Translations under genes and position numbers: made by a program | Shown here: piece after piece, positions 1-15,300 of the stretch | Numbering within the stretch: the first letter of the stretch is position 1 | Layout: the number at the start of each line of letters is the position of its first letter | Assembly (NCBI GenBank): GCA_963693285.1 | Contig: OY848925.1 | Location: 4,876,932 to 4,940,931, forward strand | Source of the DNA: Xestospongia muta | Taxonomy: Eukaryota > Porifera > Demospongiae > Haplosclerida > Petrosiidae | Length of the DNA: 64,000 nt | Direction of reading: 5' to 3' | Notes under the pieces: model-generated | Told to the model about the DNA's origin: nothing | Seen by the model: the letters and a program-made list of their open reading frames with translations, nothing else | Database searches by the model: none

Positions 1-3000
1 GATTGACCAGTAGCAGGTATTGTAGACTGTGCAGCTGAAGATGGATTACTGGAGAGAGAGAGACGAGTTGTCTTTGCTGATTGGGAATCTAATGGAGGTT
101 TACCCAAACCCTAAACAAATCGATAAGTTAGATCATCAATTGTAGTATAAGTTTTCTTACCTTAATTTTAATGCTCTCCACACTCTCCTTGACTTTGGAG
201 TATTGATGCTTAGAGAGAGCTCTACTTGCAATCATATCAAATTCCGGACAAGAGTAAAGCTGATCTAAAGTCCGACGTGCTTGATATCTGTATAAATAAC
301 ATAGAACATCATCATAATGATATTAGAGACAATAGTCTTACCTAGCAACTGCATCAGCATCTCCTAATAAATGAGCTATAGCATTGATTGTTTTATCCAA
401 CACATCTCGAGGTAATTTCATGATTTTATTAGGCCCAGATTGCTCGACAATAACACATATCAACTGAGCTACTTGTCTTCTTACAAGGACGCTACCATGA
501 CTTATACCACCAGTGATGACAGCTTGAAGACTTTTAGCTGGCGATGTGTTTCGAGTCATTTCAAGTAGGGCTTTCTCTGTGTCTTCTCGATAGAAATTAT
601 TAGATTTGGAACCAACCTGAAGCAAGGTCTTGACAATAGCATCCAATGACTAACAAAATAGAATAAGTTGTGTAAAACTTTAGTAACTAATAAGAGCTTA
701 TGCACTGTTATAATACAGTGAGTGAATTCTAATGTGTTGTATAATTATGATGATGTACCTGCTCCATATGTCTTCCTAAAAAAGCAAACATGTCTCCTAA
801 ACAGGCAATAGCACTTCTGGCCACTTGAGAGCGTAGATTCCTCACCTACAAAATGAATTAAAGCTAATCTAAAACAATATACAGATAGATACTTAAAGCA
901 TATTATTAATTAAGATAACACTAATTTATAAACAGTACAACTGCTATGCTTACAATGAACGCCTTAAACTGACCTCTTTCTCCACTTCAATTAATATAGT
1001 ATGTAATTGAGGTACAATAATGTCATCATGAAAAGCTGAAAGTCGCCTCAATATAAGAAGTGCGTCACATTTCTCCTCCCATTCTTCTGTCCCCTTTCCA
1101 AGACCTTGTAATGCTTTCCTCAAACTACTCTCAGGATGAGGAAGAGACTCAAGTTCTACGAGATCTTGATCTTCGTTTGATTCATTTATAACATCAGGAT
1201 TCTGCGTGCCTGGACGATAGACAGGAGCGGAGCTACTAACACTGTTAGTTGGAGAAGTGCTAATTGATGATTTTTGAGGAGCACTGGCAGTTTTTGTTGG
1301 GCTAGTCTTCTTTGTTTTTCGATTAGACGGACTAACTTCTTTGGATTTGTGAGTAGAAGTAACATATTTGGGTGGACTGAGTCGACCAGTCATTTCAGGA
1401 GGATTTAGTTCTAAATCACTGACATGGGAGTGACTTATATGTCGGGCTGTGTTTGATGATGTACCAAATGGTTCTTTAACAGGTGAACTGAACAACATAG
1501 GTTGTTGTTTCTTGTGTGGTGCCTTTGTCTTTTTTGGTTTCATTGCAGTGGTCATCTCATTATCCATCGTGGCTGGATAACCCCCTGTACTAGTTCTTAG
1601 TCCAAATTGATTTAGATATTGAGGTACATCCTCTTTAGTATCTACAGTAAACGTTCTATCAAGTACAGAGTTACTGCTAGCATAGACATAAGATTGATGA
1701 TGAGGAGGTGGTAGTTGTGGTGGTAGTTGTGGAGGAGGTGATTGAGGCAGTGGAGCCATTTTGACCGGACTTTTCTTTTTCGGTTGTTTATCTTTCTTTA
1801 ATACCACAGGAGCAGATACAGTGCTATAACAAATAGCAACAACATATAACTTCAATGTGTGTCAAAGATTTATATACAAGTACATTAGTATACAATATTC
1901 TTTACTTGATTTCTGTTCTGCCGGTATTCTTTCCAGGATTGGACTGAGACAACTTAGGACCCTGACTGCTCTGTGGAGGAGTACCCACAGGAGAAGTAGA
2001 AGTAGAGCATTGAGTTGAGAGAATCTTCTCAGCTTTCCAACTGGCTGCTTTCTTCCTAATTTGACACAATGCATCCACTGTTTTAGCCTATAGTAAAGCA
2101 AAGTATATATAAACCATTGTCCTCACATAGAGAGACTAAGGTTTGATGTCTTTTCGGTCCTTAACTTACCTCTCGTCCACCTTTAGTCGATTGTATTTCT
2201 TTAGAGACAAACAGAGAAGTAAGAGATGAGCTGAGACTGCTATTTACCAGGGAGTCATCCACAGGAATGTTGTAATATTCTGTATCATCATCTACTTCAC
2301 CACCTAGAAAACTCTGGACAACGAAACAAAATAATAGATAGAGGAATGGAGAATCAGATGAAACTAAACATGTACAAGTAAATGAATAAATGAACAGCTG
2401 AGTGGATAGATGAATGGATGGATGGTCATTACTGTATTTATTAAGTACCTGTTCTATTAGAGTAGGACTAATAGTCTTACGAACAGTATGTGTATCACTA
2501 GTTTGATTAATGGTAGGATGAGACGGAGGAGGTGAAGCTTGCGTGGGCAGTTGAGGTCGGAAATCAAGTGGATTCCGTACAATAGGTTTTGATAAGGGCC
2601 GACTATTGATTGCTGGTAGTGTGCCAGTTTTTATTGGACTAAATAGAAAATTACCTGAAAAATATATAAAACAATGATAAAAGTAAATCATTTAAATCAT
2701 CTGATGTTTACTGTTAACAATACGTTCACAGCTACAACATGTGCTATGAATTACCTTACCAAACCAATATGGGATACATATACAATATTCATTAGAAGTA
2801 ATCTTCATACCATTAAATTCATTACATACTTTGTATTATATATATAATGTGAACTCTACCCTATTACATATAAGGTGGGTTATATTTCTGAGAATGACAT
2901 TTAGAATTTAAACTGATACTTTCCTTATATGGTCATAAACAGACCTAGTCTCATGTAAGACAATACTTTTGCTAAAATATGCTCTAATTAATAGCACTGG

Positions 3001-4983
3001 TATTAAAGACATGATATAGCAGTCTTTTAAAGTGGTCATATGAGTGATTCAAGTAAACTAACCTGGTAAGGTCGTAGCATCTGCTGATATTTGTCTGCTT
3101 GCCCTCATAAATGTAGTACTATATCCATTGGGACGAGGCCAAGTAGTAGAAAAGGTGTCTACAGGACCAATAGAGCTAGGAGCAATGCTTTTTCCAGTGG
3201 CTTGAGCACCACCATCAAATATTGATCTTCCAATTTTAAACGTAGATGCTGTTATTGATGATGTCATGGCTGCTTTACTATGGGAGTCCATGCCAATATG
3301 TGTTGTTGTCATTGTTCCTTCTGTTGACATTTTGTACATTTCTAAATATCCTCTGTTCTTTGTACTGGAAATTGAAGCTCCACTTCCACTAGATGTAAAA
3401 GGCTTTAACGGTTGCTGCTTCAAAGCAAATGAAGCATACCCCACTGTAGGTGCCTGTAATGAAGTGAAAATAAGTGTTAAGTGTAACTTTATATGGCTAA
3501 ACATATATAACAGTAGATATTTACATTAGGTGAAAGAAAAATGTGGTAAAAAGTGCTAGTTGGTTAGACTTTACACCTTGCTTGGGGGTATCAGATACCA
3601 TTGACATTAGCTAGGAATGACAAACTATAGTATATAGGCCAGACCACACGTTATAGTTGTCATCTGTGCTATGTAGGAATGATGTGTTGTGAAAGCATGT
3701 CGAACGACTCGTAGACTCAATAATCAGACTAAATAAACAAAGCTTATGAATTTTAGTGGTTAGGTTAGGCCGTATTAAAACAAAGGAGTTGATATGTAGG
3801 GGCTATTGTTGACAATAACAGAGCAACTTTTAAAATTAATGTTTCCAATTACAATAACTGTACTTAAATACATTGCTTATTGAGCAAATCTAAATTTAAT
3901 ACTCTGACCTCTACTTTATAATGAAAGTACCTTTGTTGGTTGATCTTGTTGGGGCTTGTCCCAGGGTAGTTTTCTTCCTGCACTCTTTAGAGGACCTGAA
4001 GTTGATAATTTCCTTCCATTAGCACTCGGTGACGTACTCTTTCCAGCTAGAATCCAGTCCACATCTGAGCCACATAACTCACCAGTATTTCTTCCATTGG
4101 CAACGTTCAAGATGTGATCAACAAGTCCATGTTCATTAACATAAGGCAGTTGCTTGCGCGAGAGTCTTGCCTGGAAGGCCAACATGAGACTAAGTTCACT
4201 CCGATTCTCACTTCTTTCGATACTGGCCACAGCAGAGACAAGAGGTTGGAGACATTCTCGACCAAGTCTGTCGGCTAGGACAGCACATGCCTCAAGACAG
4301 GCCTGTCTCACTCTCTGTTTTGTATCAATTAGTAGAGGTGTGATCTTCTCAACTAAAAACAATAGTTTAAATTCAGATTTGGGAAAAGTGAGCAGAGAAG
4401 CAATGACGATATTCAATGTCTCTTCTCTGACTTTGGTCTGCTTGTGTACAAGGCCTGTTTCAATGACTTCTTTAACAACAGGTTCTGGTTGAAGTACCTC
4501 CATCAATTTCATCAACACCTTCATTCCAGCCTGTTTCACTATATACTTATGACTACCAACTTTGGCCAAGTAATTAGAGAGTAGAACATTAAGATATGGA
4601 AGGAGAGCGCTTTGTGTTTTAGTCACTACTTCTTCCAGCAATTGTAAGCCAATCAGAACAATCTTGAAATTGGCATCACTTAAAGGTAAAGTTATTAACG
4701 AGACGATATCTTGAAGATTTGCTTCTAACTCTTTCTCATTGGCATTTTGAATGATTTCTTGTATTGTAACTATAGCAGATTGTCTTGTCTCTACACTGGA
4801 TTGATCTTGCATTTGATGAACAACAGCACAAGGGAACAGACCAAGATAGAGAGAAGTCTTCTCTGTTTGGAATGCACTGTAGTCTACTGTACCATTCAGT
4901 GCCTCTGGTGCAACCATACTTGATTCTGGCATAGCTTTCCCGTTTTGAGCGGGACGACGAAAGCTTGGACGAGTTTGAGACAT
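1..4983 (-). CDS. TOGARAM1: TOG-array protein TOGARAM1/crescerin (3' end outside window)
   Basis: Crescerin-family protein that binds tubulin through TOG domains and regulates ciliary axonemal microtubules. Ten exons are visible in order of translation: 3931-4983, 3063-3453, 2449-2654, 2170-2313, 1906-2087, 974-1823, 759-845, 342-649, 161-287 and 1-110; phases agree throughout. The first exon encodes HEAT-like TOG helices matching human TOG2 (VETRQSAIVTIQEI, VRQACLEACAVLADRLG). A long Ser/Pro/Thr-rich linker follows, with a polyproline run, then TOG3 from about 1210 to 342 (EEWEEKCDALLILRRLSAFH, VRNLRSQVARSAIACLGDMF). After TOG3 the start of the next linker (GLGKPPLDSQSAK) matches the human protein closely; TOG4 must lie beyond base 1. 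I chose the ATG at 4983 because an upstream in-frame codon at 5007 is TTG. Nothing resembling TOG1 precedes TOG2. Family assignment is firm. Confidence 0.9.
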
Positions 4984-5283
4984 ACAAAGGACAAATGAAC
5001 CATTCAAATCACTTCACTTTTCTCTGCGGAAAAGACAGAATCAATAACAGTACTAAAACGTTTACTTACAAGTGTCTAACTTACCAAAATCGAGTGAAAT
5101 TCTGATACACTTCTAAAGACCTCCTTCCCGGCAGTACAACGAAAATCATAGACCTGTCAACATTAGTGATGCTAGTTGTTTATTAGTATTCTGGTTGCAT
5201 AGAAATGTACATCACGTGACACAGTGTCCACGCCCACACAAGCTTGTTTTTTTTGAAAAAACAAACGAACGTCTTTTTTAGTT
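4984..5283. promoter_or_regulatory. TOGARAM1 upstream region with E-box
   Basis: This spacer lies upstream of TOGARAM1 and downstream of the 339-aa gene. On the minus strand, splice-like signals (acceptor near 5030, donor near 5090) suggest a short non-coding first exon at about 5093-5160. A perfect palindromic E-box, TCACGTGA, is at 5212-5219, followed by a GC-box-like CCACGCCC at about 5229-5236. Both are visible in sequence; their use as TOGARAM1 promoter elements is inferred. Confidence 0.35.
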
Positions 5284-7116
5284 TTATTGTTGTACAGTAA
5301 ATACTGGTTCTTTTCCTAGTTTTTCAGCTAGCTTGTTTGCTTTTTCCATGGCTTTCATTGTCAGTTGATGTTTTGGGCCCATCTGAGACTGATACTCTGT
5401 AATAAAAACATAGGAGTTGTACTAATTTGTGTTAATGATATTTTTGAATAGATTACAACTATTGCAGTTATAATTAGAGGATACATTGTTATCTTTATAT
5501 TTGAATACACACACATACTATGATGTGTTTTGAGAACAACTGGTAATGCTTCCTCAAAAATAATGTTCAGAACGTCTTCAGGAAGAGCAGCAAGTGCCCT
5601 TTGGTGCTCTGTTTTCACTTCTGCGTCCATATCCTATATGGAACAGTCTAGTTAGTATAGGCAGATATAGAGATACAACAATCAAACCTCATTTTCAGTA
5701 GTTGACTCTAGTCCTCTTTTCTTCCATTGCTTGGCCATCATAGCAATATCGACCACTTTAGGACAGTAAGAACAAAAGGAGTATATGTAATATATTATAA
5801 TATGTAATGATAATTTTAGAGCACATACATCGAGTGAATCCTTTTCCCTAGGAGAAAAAAATGATAAGTAATAATCTGTTTCTATTATTACAAAGTATAC
5901 AATGTCGAGTGTATAATAGACATGAGTTTATTATGAGGTATTATGATGTTGTTACCATGTAAGTATCAGAAGAATCCAGTGGATGGTATCATTACAATGT
6001 AAATAACAAAGTATAGTAGATATGCATGTGCATAGCATGTGCATAGAAAAACTTATTGGATACAGTTTTACAGTATCAATGACAGAATCAACGTTATACT
6101 AGTACCTTTTCTACAGTCTCATTTGATTCTTCATTCTCCTCTATCTCTTTTGATTTTTCAGTCTCCTCTATCTCTTTTGTTTCTTCTTTCAATGAGTTAT
6201 TTTTTAGTTCTTGTTGTACTTTAATTACAGCTCTTTGAAACAAAGTCATCTGACGATCTATCTTGTTAGAAGTGTGGCTAGGAGGAAAAGACATAGCTCG
6301 AAGCCGATTAGAAGAAGATGTAATGGGAGTTCTTGAAGTGTCTTGAGACGAGTCTTCTTTGGGTATGGGAGAAGATTGATAATCATTTGATAAGTGAATG
6401 GATGTTCCAGACAAACCATTACTGGATTCAGATTTTGTCTCTTGGTCATCTGACAATAGTAGATAAAATGTAAGCTATATATATATTATGTCCTTATTTT
6501 ACCTTCCTCTTCAACAATACTGGACAGTTCTCCAGTATTATATAGTGAACAATGAGATGTTTCAATGAGAGGTGATGTTACTAAATCATCAACACTTTGT
6601 TCTAAGTTTGTCGTGGAATTTTCATCCTATCAAATGATTGTTATTTTAAGTACACGCATAAATCTATCTGTTTTAGATTGATGTCATTTTGTCACCCACT
6701 TGCTTAAGTGGACAGTAATGTCAAACTAGATAACATTATGATATATGTCATACATACTTCATCTGGTGATGTTACAATTATCACAGGAATAGGTTGTTCT
6801 GATTTAGTTGATGTATCTACCTCCTCATTCGACTCTAGCAGCTGTATAATTATAACATCAAATTGTGTACTTGCTACATGTTAAGTTACTTCATCTTCTT
6901 CATTTGTAGAAGTAATTTGTGGTTGTTGTGTAGCAACCCAACTAGTAACAAAAGACCTCCGAGGACCAGTGGATCTGTAATGTTAAAAAACATTAAACAA
7001 GTCGTTATTATAGGGGCAAGCTACTTCCTCCTCCTCTTAACTGACTACCTCATGTTGTGTGATAGGACAGCATCCACACTGAGATCTTTACTAGTGTTGC
7101 TACTGCTCATTTTCAT
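5284..7116 (-). CDS. Unrecognised 339-aa protein, acidic N-terminal half and helical C-terminus
   Basis: I do not recognise this protein. Nine exons join in phase: 7049-7116, 6890-6974, 6758-6841, 6503-6626, 6106-6449, 5829-5847, 5688-5755, 5519-5633, 5284-5396. It begins MKMSSSNTSKDLSVDAVL; a second in-frame ATG is two codons later. The first 240 residues are Ser/Thr/Glu-rich and look disordered. A Lys/Glu-rich helix (around IDRQMTLFQRAVIKVQQELK) precedes the 19-nt micro-exon. The C-terminal 100 residues look folded and helical: VDIAMMAKQWKKRGLE, then HQRALAALPEDVLNIIFEEALPVVL, ending in a basic helix, MKAMEKANKLAEKLGKEP. The helical tail is the part most likely to be conserved. Its start codon is 225 bp from that of divergent ACOT8, suggesting a shared promoter. 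The gene model is well supported by phase; function is unknown. Confidence 0.7.
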
Positions 7117-7341
7117 TAAATTCCGAGCACTACTGCATCCAGTAAGTGAGACTAGGTTGGTCTGGAAGTATAAGCTAAATTAAAACACAGCTGGTAGGTA
7201 AGCCAGCTATATGTGATATCATGATAAGTATGATTCCATGTGCTTATCAGATCTAGAATCTGTATGTTATATTAATTGATAAAGGCAGTTTCTTCTATTC
7301 TCATTTTACTTCCCATAGTTGTCTCAGCCATATAGCTAAGA
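7117..7341. promoter_or_regulatory. Divergent intergenic promoter, unknown gene / ACOT8
   Basis: This 225-bp spacer separates two divergent start codons (7116 minus, 7342 plus). It must hold the start sites of at least one and probably both genes. It is AT-rich and I see no clear TATA box or recognised motif. Confidence 0.4.
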
Positions 7342-8514
7342 ATGGATGAAATACCTTGTCTTGAAACTGATTTACAAATTCAAAGTTAGTAATAATTCAT
7401 GCACTATTTCCATCACTTTTACTTTACTGATAGAAATTCAACAAGATGTGTTTGAAGCATGCGATTTGTACTCTTTAAATATATCAGGTACTGCTGATGT
7501 AGCATATGGTGGTCATTTAGTTGCACAAGCCATAAAAGCTGCATACTTAACACTTCCAGTCAACAGTGATCATCTCCTCAATTCTGTACACTGTTATTTT
7601 ATGTGTCCTGCTAAACCAGAGAAAATTAGATATCATATTAATGACAAGAAAGATGGACGTTTATTTTGTTTTCGTAGTGTCTCAGCTCAACAAAATGGCA
7701 AAAATGTCTTCTCTTGTACTGTATCATTTCAATCACCTGACACACATGCAGGGGATCTCCCATATAATTATCATTGTAAACCCTCTGTACCAGGACCATC
7801 TGATAGTATCCCATCTGAAAAGCTACAAAATATTTATATTACTGCAATTGATGACAGATATCCTATTTATATACGCTTTTGCTCTCCACCACCTTGGGAC
7901 TGGAAAGACAACCACCACAACTCCACTGCTCTAATAGCTCCCATAGATCCTCAGTTAAGATTTAAAATATAATTAATGTAACATGTAGCAGTAATATTTG
8001 GTGGTATTTGGGGTTATAAACATAATTATTACATTACTGATTTGGAAAATTTTTGCAGACTTCCCCAACCACTCATACAAGTATTTTTAAGCAGTTCACT
8101 TTTACTTTCAATATAGTCTATTATATCATACTCATTTAGGGTATCTGTATGGATAAAACCAAAAATCCCACTTCAGACATCAGACCAAAATGAACATCGC
8201 ATTGCTATGACATATGCTACAGACTTTGCTATGCCTGGTGGTGTGCTACGACAATATCCTGGCTACAAGTTCACTTTATTGACGTCCCTTAATCACTGTG
8301 TGTGGTTTGAAAGTGATGTGGACTTCAATGAATGGCATTTATTCGATATCCAATGTCTTTCTTCAAAAGGTGGAGGAACACTTAATATATCCCGGTAAGA
8401 GATAATGATACATTTACATTTTATTTATGAAATGCTCATAGAATATTTCGTGAAGATGGTACATTAGTAGCGACAGCTATGCAACAAGGATACATTCGAG
8501 GACCTAAACTTTAG
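7342..8514 (+). CDS. ACOT8: Acyl-CoA thioesterase, ACOT8 type, with peroxisomal targeting signal
   Basis: Hydrolyses acyl-CoA to free fatty acid and CoA, in animals mainly in peroxisomes. Four exons (7342-7384, 7434-7953, 8140-8394, 8442-8514) give 296 residues, typical of the TesB/ACOT8 double-hotdog family. The first hotdog carries AYGGHLVAQAIKAAY, equivalent to human FGGQIVGQALVAA. The second holds the family's catalytic triad positions: Asp in YATDFAMPGG, Ser in TSLNHCVWF and Gln in AMQQGYIRG. The protein ends in -PKL, which fits the PTS1 consensus ([SAC/P]-[KRH]-L); the human enzyme ends -SKL. The 49-nt first intron moves the start to the ATG at 7342, giving MDEIPCLETDLQIQ. Exon 2 ends at an internal GTTAAG donor (7954), since reading on meets a stop within 25 bases. 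It converges on KAT5, with 274 bp between stop codons. Confidence 0.9.
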
Positions 8515-8788
8515 TTAGAACTAATGCCTTCATAGTATATGAATTTATATGATATTGAAGTTTATGGATCAATAGATTTCCAGGAATCAAACTGACAATA
8601 TTAGTCGACAGTAGTTGCTGTAATCAACATAATATTTTAGCCTATAAACATTTATACTGTCATTATTACAGGGACAGCCCATCGACACAAATTACACAGT
8701 TGAAATCATATGTTATGTTATATCAATGACATAAAATTAGAGTTAGAGTTATAACTGTACCATTATCATTTTGATCTTGTCCTTTATG

Positions 8789-12238
<3,450 letters not shown>

Positions 12239-12306
12239 TTTAAAATAGGCGTGGTGACCACGCCTTTCGTGGTTAACCACACCTTAAACACGTGGTTACA
12301 CCCAAA
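12239..12306. promoter_or_regulatory. 68-bp KAT5/PNO1 bidirectional promoter with palindromes
   Basis: Only 68 bp separate the divergent start codons. The spacer holds a 19-bp inverted repeat (AGGCGTGGTGACCACGCCT, 12247-12265; 9-bp perfect arms around one G), a perfect 12-bp palindrome (GTGGTTAACCAC, 12269-12280) and an E-box core CACGTG (12289-12294). No TATA box is visible. The GGCGTGG arms resemble Sp/KLF-type GC/GT boxes. An almost identical 11-mer (GCGGTCACCAC) is found 5' of DENND5 at 52546. Shared promoter function follows from the geometry; factor identity is inferred. Confidence 0.75.
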
Positions 12307-15300
12307 ATGTCTACTGCCAGTGAAAGTGAGTATTAGGGAATTACTTGCTTTTTATTTGAGTTATTAATTTACATATCAAGTTATACTATTATATTACTTT
12401 TTAACTCTGTAAATTAGTTTTGTTTGTCTGGTAGGTAGAGAGACAGGATTAGAGGAACAAATAACTCAAGACTTTGAGGATGTACGATATAAGAGGAAAC
12501 GGAAGAAGGGCGGGGATATGGAAGTGGAGAATGAAGGATGCACAACCTCAGCAACAAAAAGACCATCATTTCCACCAGTTGATACCTCAACTATAATGGT
12601 AACATTATTAATCACTACTTAATTACTATTCATATCCCAATATTATTTTAGGGTGGTCGTCCAGAATTTCGTAGTATTCCAGTACCTCCTCACCGTTTTT
12701 CTCCACTCAAGGATCAATGGATGAAGATATTTACTCCTGTAGTTGAACATTTGAAACTTCAAATTAGACTGAATCTAAAGAAAAGAAATGTGGAACTCAA
12801 AGTGATTGTCATATTCACATCTTTAGCACTAGTACACACTCAATATTTTATATATCTAAGATCTATCTATGTGAAATACAGTGTGTGGTCTCATTCCCAT
12901 TTTATGGTTTGAGTCTCAATCTTTATAATTAGGATAGTTTAATGTTTTAGAATACAACATGTTTAGAAATATCCTACACGTTAAATAATATTATCTATTT
13001 TATTTAATCCATTCTCATTTGGTCCAATAGACCTCTCAATATACTACTGATCCTGGTGCTATTCAAAAAGGAGCTGATTTTGTGAAAGCATTTACACTAG
13101 GATTTGAAGTTGATGTAAGTATGATATAGTAGCAATGTTTTAACAATGTTCTACATATAAAGACACAATGTACACATGTAAAGGGTACTTCCTTTCACAT
13201 AGAGTTAATGCTCTAGGTTGTTTATTAACTTTCTTGAGATAGTAATGAAATCTTAGGGCACCTTCTTCTTAATAGCTTTGATTTATATCCACAATACAAC
13301 ATTACATAAGAGGATGTTCCTTTTATTAGTCAAGATAATTAAGTTGAGTCCACGTGTCTTGATAAGAGAGCCAATCTTCATTGATACATTCCAATACCTC
13401 ACTACATGTTTGCTTAGAGAGAAATGAATTGATCTTTTCCTTTTCAGGACGCTTTGGCATTAGTGAGATTAGATGATCTGTTTGTGGAGACATTTGAAAT
13501 ACAAGATGGTATGTGTATTTTATGTGTCCATTCTTCATGGTTAATCCATTATTACATATCCATTCTTTACAGTGTGTCCATTATTATATCCTCATTTCTT
13601 TAATATACATTCATTCTCAAATGTGTGTTCATCTTCACAGTATATCAATTGTCTTCATAGTATATCAATTGTCCATTCTTTATAGTAAAGCCATTGAAGG
13701 GTGACCATTTATCCAGAGCTATTGGTAGAATTGCGGGTACTGGAGGGAAAACAAAATTTACAATAGAAAATGTTACCAAAACAAGAGTTGTATTAGCAGA
13801 CAGGTTAGAGTCATTACAATCAAAATGTATAACTCATACCCTATAATACATACGTAAGAAAAATCTATTATATGTCACAACGCCCATTATGTGGGAGTAT
13901 ATATGATATTAAGGTGTTGGTTGCTTGGCAGTTTGTATAGGTACATGTATGCACTCAACTATTTCCAGGCCATTCCAACTTATCATTAGTGACTATTATA
14001 ACTTGATGGTGTGTTAGTATGCAATATCGTGCATATATTGTACAAGTCATGTTGGTATAAATTGAAATGTATAGTCTTTGTTGTGTATGTAAACATCTTA
14101 TTATTATCTTAGGATTTTGTTACATTTCACTGATGGGATGTAACAGTTCTATTATAAATGGCTTGTAAATTAAACAATTACTATTAGAAGTATTAACAAT
14201 TTTAGTGTCTACATTAATAATCTCTTTTATGTCATGAATAATAACATAAATTTGTTGTTGTTGTGTCAGTGTGTAAACTGCTTAATTTGAGCAGATAAGA
14301 TTAGGTCAATTTGAAAGTGAATTATCCCATAAAATTAACAACTCAGTCACGATAAGGTATGTCAGTGATTGTTACTAATTGGATGTTGTATAAATACCAG
14401 CTGATACACATTGTTATGGAATTCATCATTGTTAGTCGTTTCATTGCTGACCGTCCAACTGTTGTAAGAATGATGTAATGGTGATGTCATCATGACAAAT
14501 GTCAGTAAGAATTATAGTTTAAGTCTCAAGTATTAGAATGTTATATAATACATTTGTGCTTTGTATCAAAACATGACTCCCTCATATGACACTGCCTACT
14601 TAAAATTAGCCATTTCCTGTAACACAAAACTGTCCTTTGTCTTTTAAATTTAATTGTACATAAATATAGTCACTCCTGTAAGAAATTTTTCATCTAGGAA
14701 AGTTGTTTATTTTCCATCCGTATAATTGTGTTATACTCTAGTATATTCATTCACATCACTTAAACCTCATGCATTGAAGCACAAACTAATTGACAAGATA
14801 GGTATGTAATAAGTTTGAGAGGTTAGACTTTAAATGAAATCTTGATAAGATAAATGGTACAATAGTGATTGAGTATGATAATGTGTTAATAATGATAAAT
14901 GTTGAAGTACACCAACAAGAACACCTGTGTCATATTTCTGTTTATATCTTCAACTGTTTTACATTGCTGGTCCATACCATAATGTCATATAACATTTTTT
15001 GACTGTAGTATAACTGAAAACTACCTTCTAGTGGCCCTTCAATGCGTGATAATTCTTTAATAAAGAATGCTAATTATGTCCACTGTGTCATTTAGCGTAT
15101 AGTTACTGCATCAACTTTAAGAATGAATGAAATGTAATTGAAAATAGTCTGAATTAGAGAGATAGTAAGACCATGACCAACTTTATATATGTTTGATTGT
15201 GGTTTGTATTGATGGTTTGTATTCATTAGTGTTGGTTGTCCTAACTAAATTAAAGTCGTGTATAACTATGTAATGTCACAAATTATATGCTTGCATAGTC

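Noticed and set aside
4154..4492. Plus-strand frame opposite TOGARAM1 exon 1
   Set aside because: Antisense shadow of the TOG2 coding exon; no homology.
5190..5206. Possible RFX X-box (GGTTGCATAGAAATG) upstream of TOGARAM1
   Set aside because: Only one half-site fits; the second half departs from the consensus.
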